Shown here piece by piece: positions 5,304-5,449 of a stretch of 5,449 nt of DNA (position 1 is its first letter; every line of letters begins with the position of its first letter). The notes under the pieces were generated by a model. It saw only the letters and a list, made by a program, of their open reading frames with translations, was not told the origin of the DNA and ran no database searches. Where the stretch lies: NCBI GenBank assembly GCA_025928215.1, contig JAICJW010000312.1:1-5449 (forward strand). The letters run 5' to 3'. A program made the position numbers and the translations under genes. The DNA comes from Chloroflexia bacterium (GTDB lineage: Bacteria > Chloroflexota > Chloroflexia > Thermomicrobiales > JALYUS01).

Positions 5304-5449
5304 ATGCCGAACACATCGCCCACAGGCGTGCCCAACCTCGACGAGATCCTCGGCGGCGGGATGCCGAACCGCGCCATGGTCCTGATCATCGGCGTCCCCG
5401 GCACCGGCAAGACGATCCTCGCCGAGCAGATCGCCGTCCACCACGCCCG
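5304..5449 (+). CDS. KaiC/RadA-type ATPase, N-terminal 48 residues (3' end outside window)
   Basis: ATG at 5304 with GGGGAG at 5289-5294, 9 bases upstream. The protein opens TGVPNLDEILGGGMP (7-21), the hallmark start of KaiC/RadA/RecA-superfamily ATPase domains. It continues with strand MVLIIG and the Walker A loop GVPGTGKT (30-37), then the helix ILAEQIAVHHA. The family covers circadian KaiC itself and many bacterial signalling ATPases of unknown output. The close following of a lone receiver protein supports the second kind, since no KaiA or KaiB is visible. Whether it has one or two ATPase domains, or added PAS or histidine kinase domains, cannot be seen because the window ends inside the gene. 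Confidence 0.88.
   Translation, partial: MPNTSPTGVPNLDEILGGGMPNRAMVLIIGVPGTGKTILAEQIAVHHA

Overview
The window is high-GC bacterial DNA with strong Shine-Dalgarno sites (AAGGAG, GAGGAG, GGAGGTG, GGAGGGA) and one likely leaderless small gene. The mix of genes is a fused P450 reductase, a small heat-shock protein, a lone receiver protein and a KaiC/RadA-type ATPase. That mix would suit a Chloroflexota-like (Thermomicrobia-type) or other high-GC soil or thermophilic bacterium. This placement is an inference from gene content and base composition only.

Left part (1-1763): the window opens inside a large flavoprotein gene. What remains is the end of the FMN (flavodoxin) domain and a complete FAD/NADPH reductase domain ending in the RYxxDVW signature of CYP102 (P450-BM3)-type self-sufficient cytochromes P450. 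A 56-residue two-helix membrane protein follows; its ribosome binding site overlaps the P450 stop codon, so the two form an operon. The 1764-2056 gap holds two adjacent 15-bp perfect palindromes and a TATACT box ahead of the next gene.

Middle part (2057-3242): a SnoaL-type ester cyclase-like protein is followed by the wreck of a Tn3-type serine resolvase. The resolvase has lost its N-terminus and catalytic-serine region, carries Asp-to-Gly in the RLDRLGR motif, and has two compensating one-base frameshifts in G runs. A small two-helix membrane protein lies on the minus strand, with an extended -10 box only 6 bases before its ATG.

Right part (3243-5449): a 418-bp gap carries a candidate promoter and a leader hairpin for an Hsp20-family small heat-shock protein. 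A 14-bp hairpin follows the hsp20 stop. Its 3' arm can alternatively pair with the ribosome binding site of a tiny downstream ORF, which is the most intriguing non-coding structure in the window. Two small genes of unknown function, a stand-alone CheY-like response regulator, and the start of a KaiC/RadA-like ATPase complete the window.

The P450 and its membrane partner look like one metabolic unit. Receiver plus KaiC-like ATPase looks like a signalling unit. The dead resolvase marks past mobile-element activity between them. I did not find a clear new multi-gene system; the best leads are RNA or operator structures and uncharacterised small proteins.
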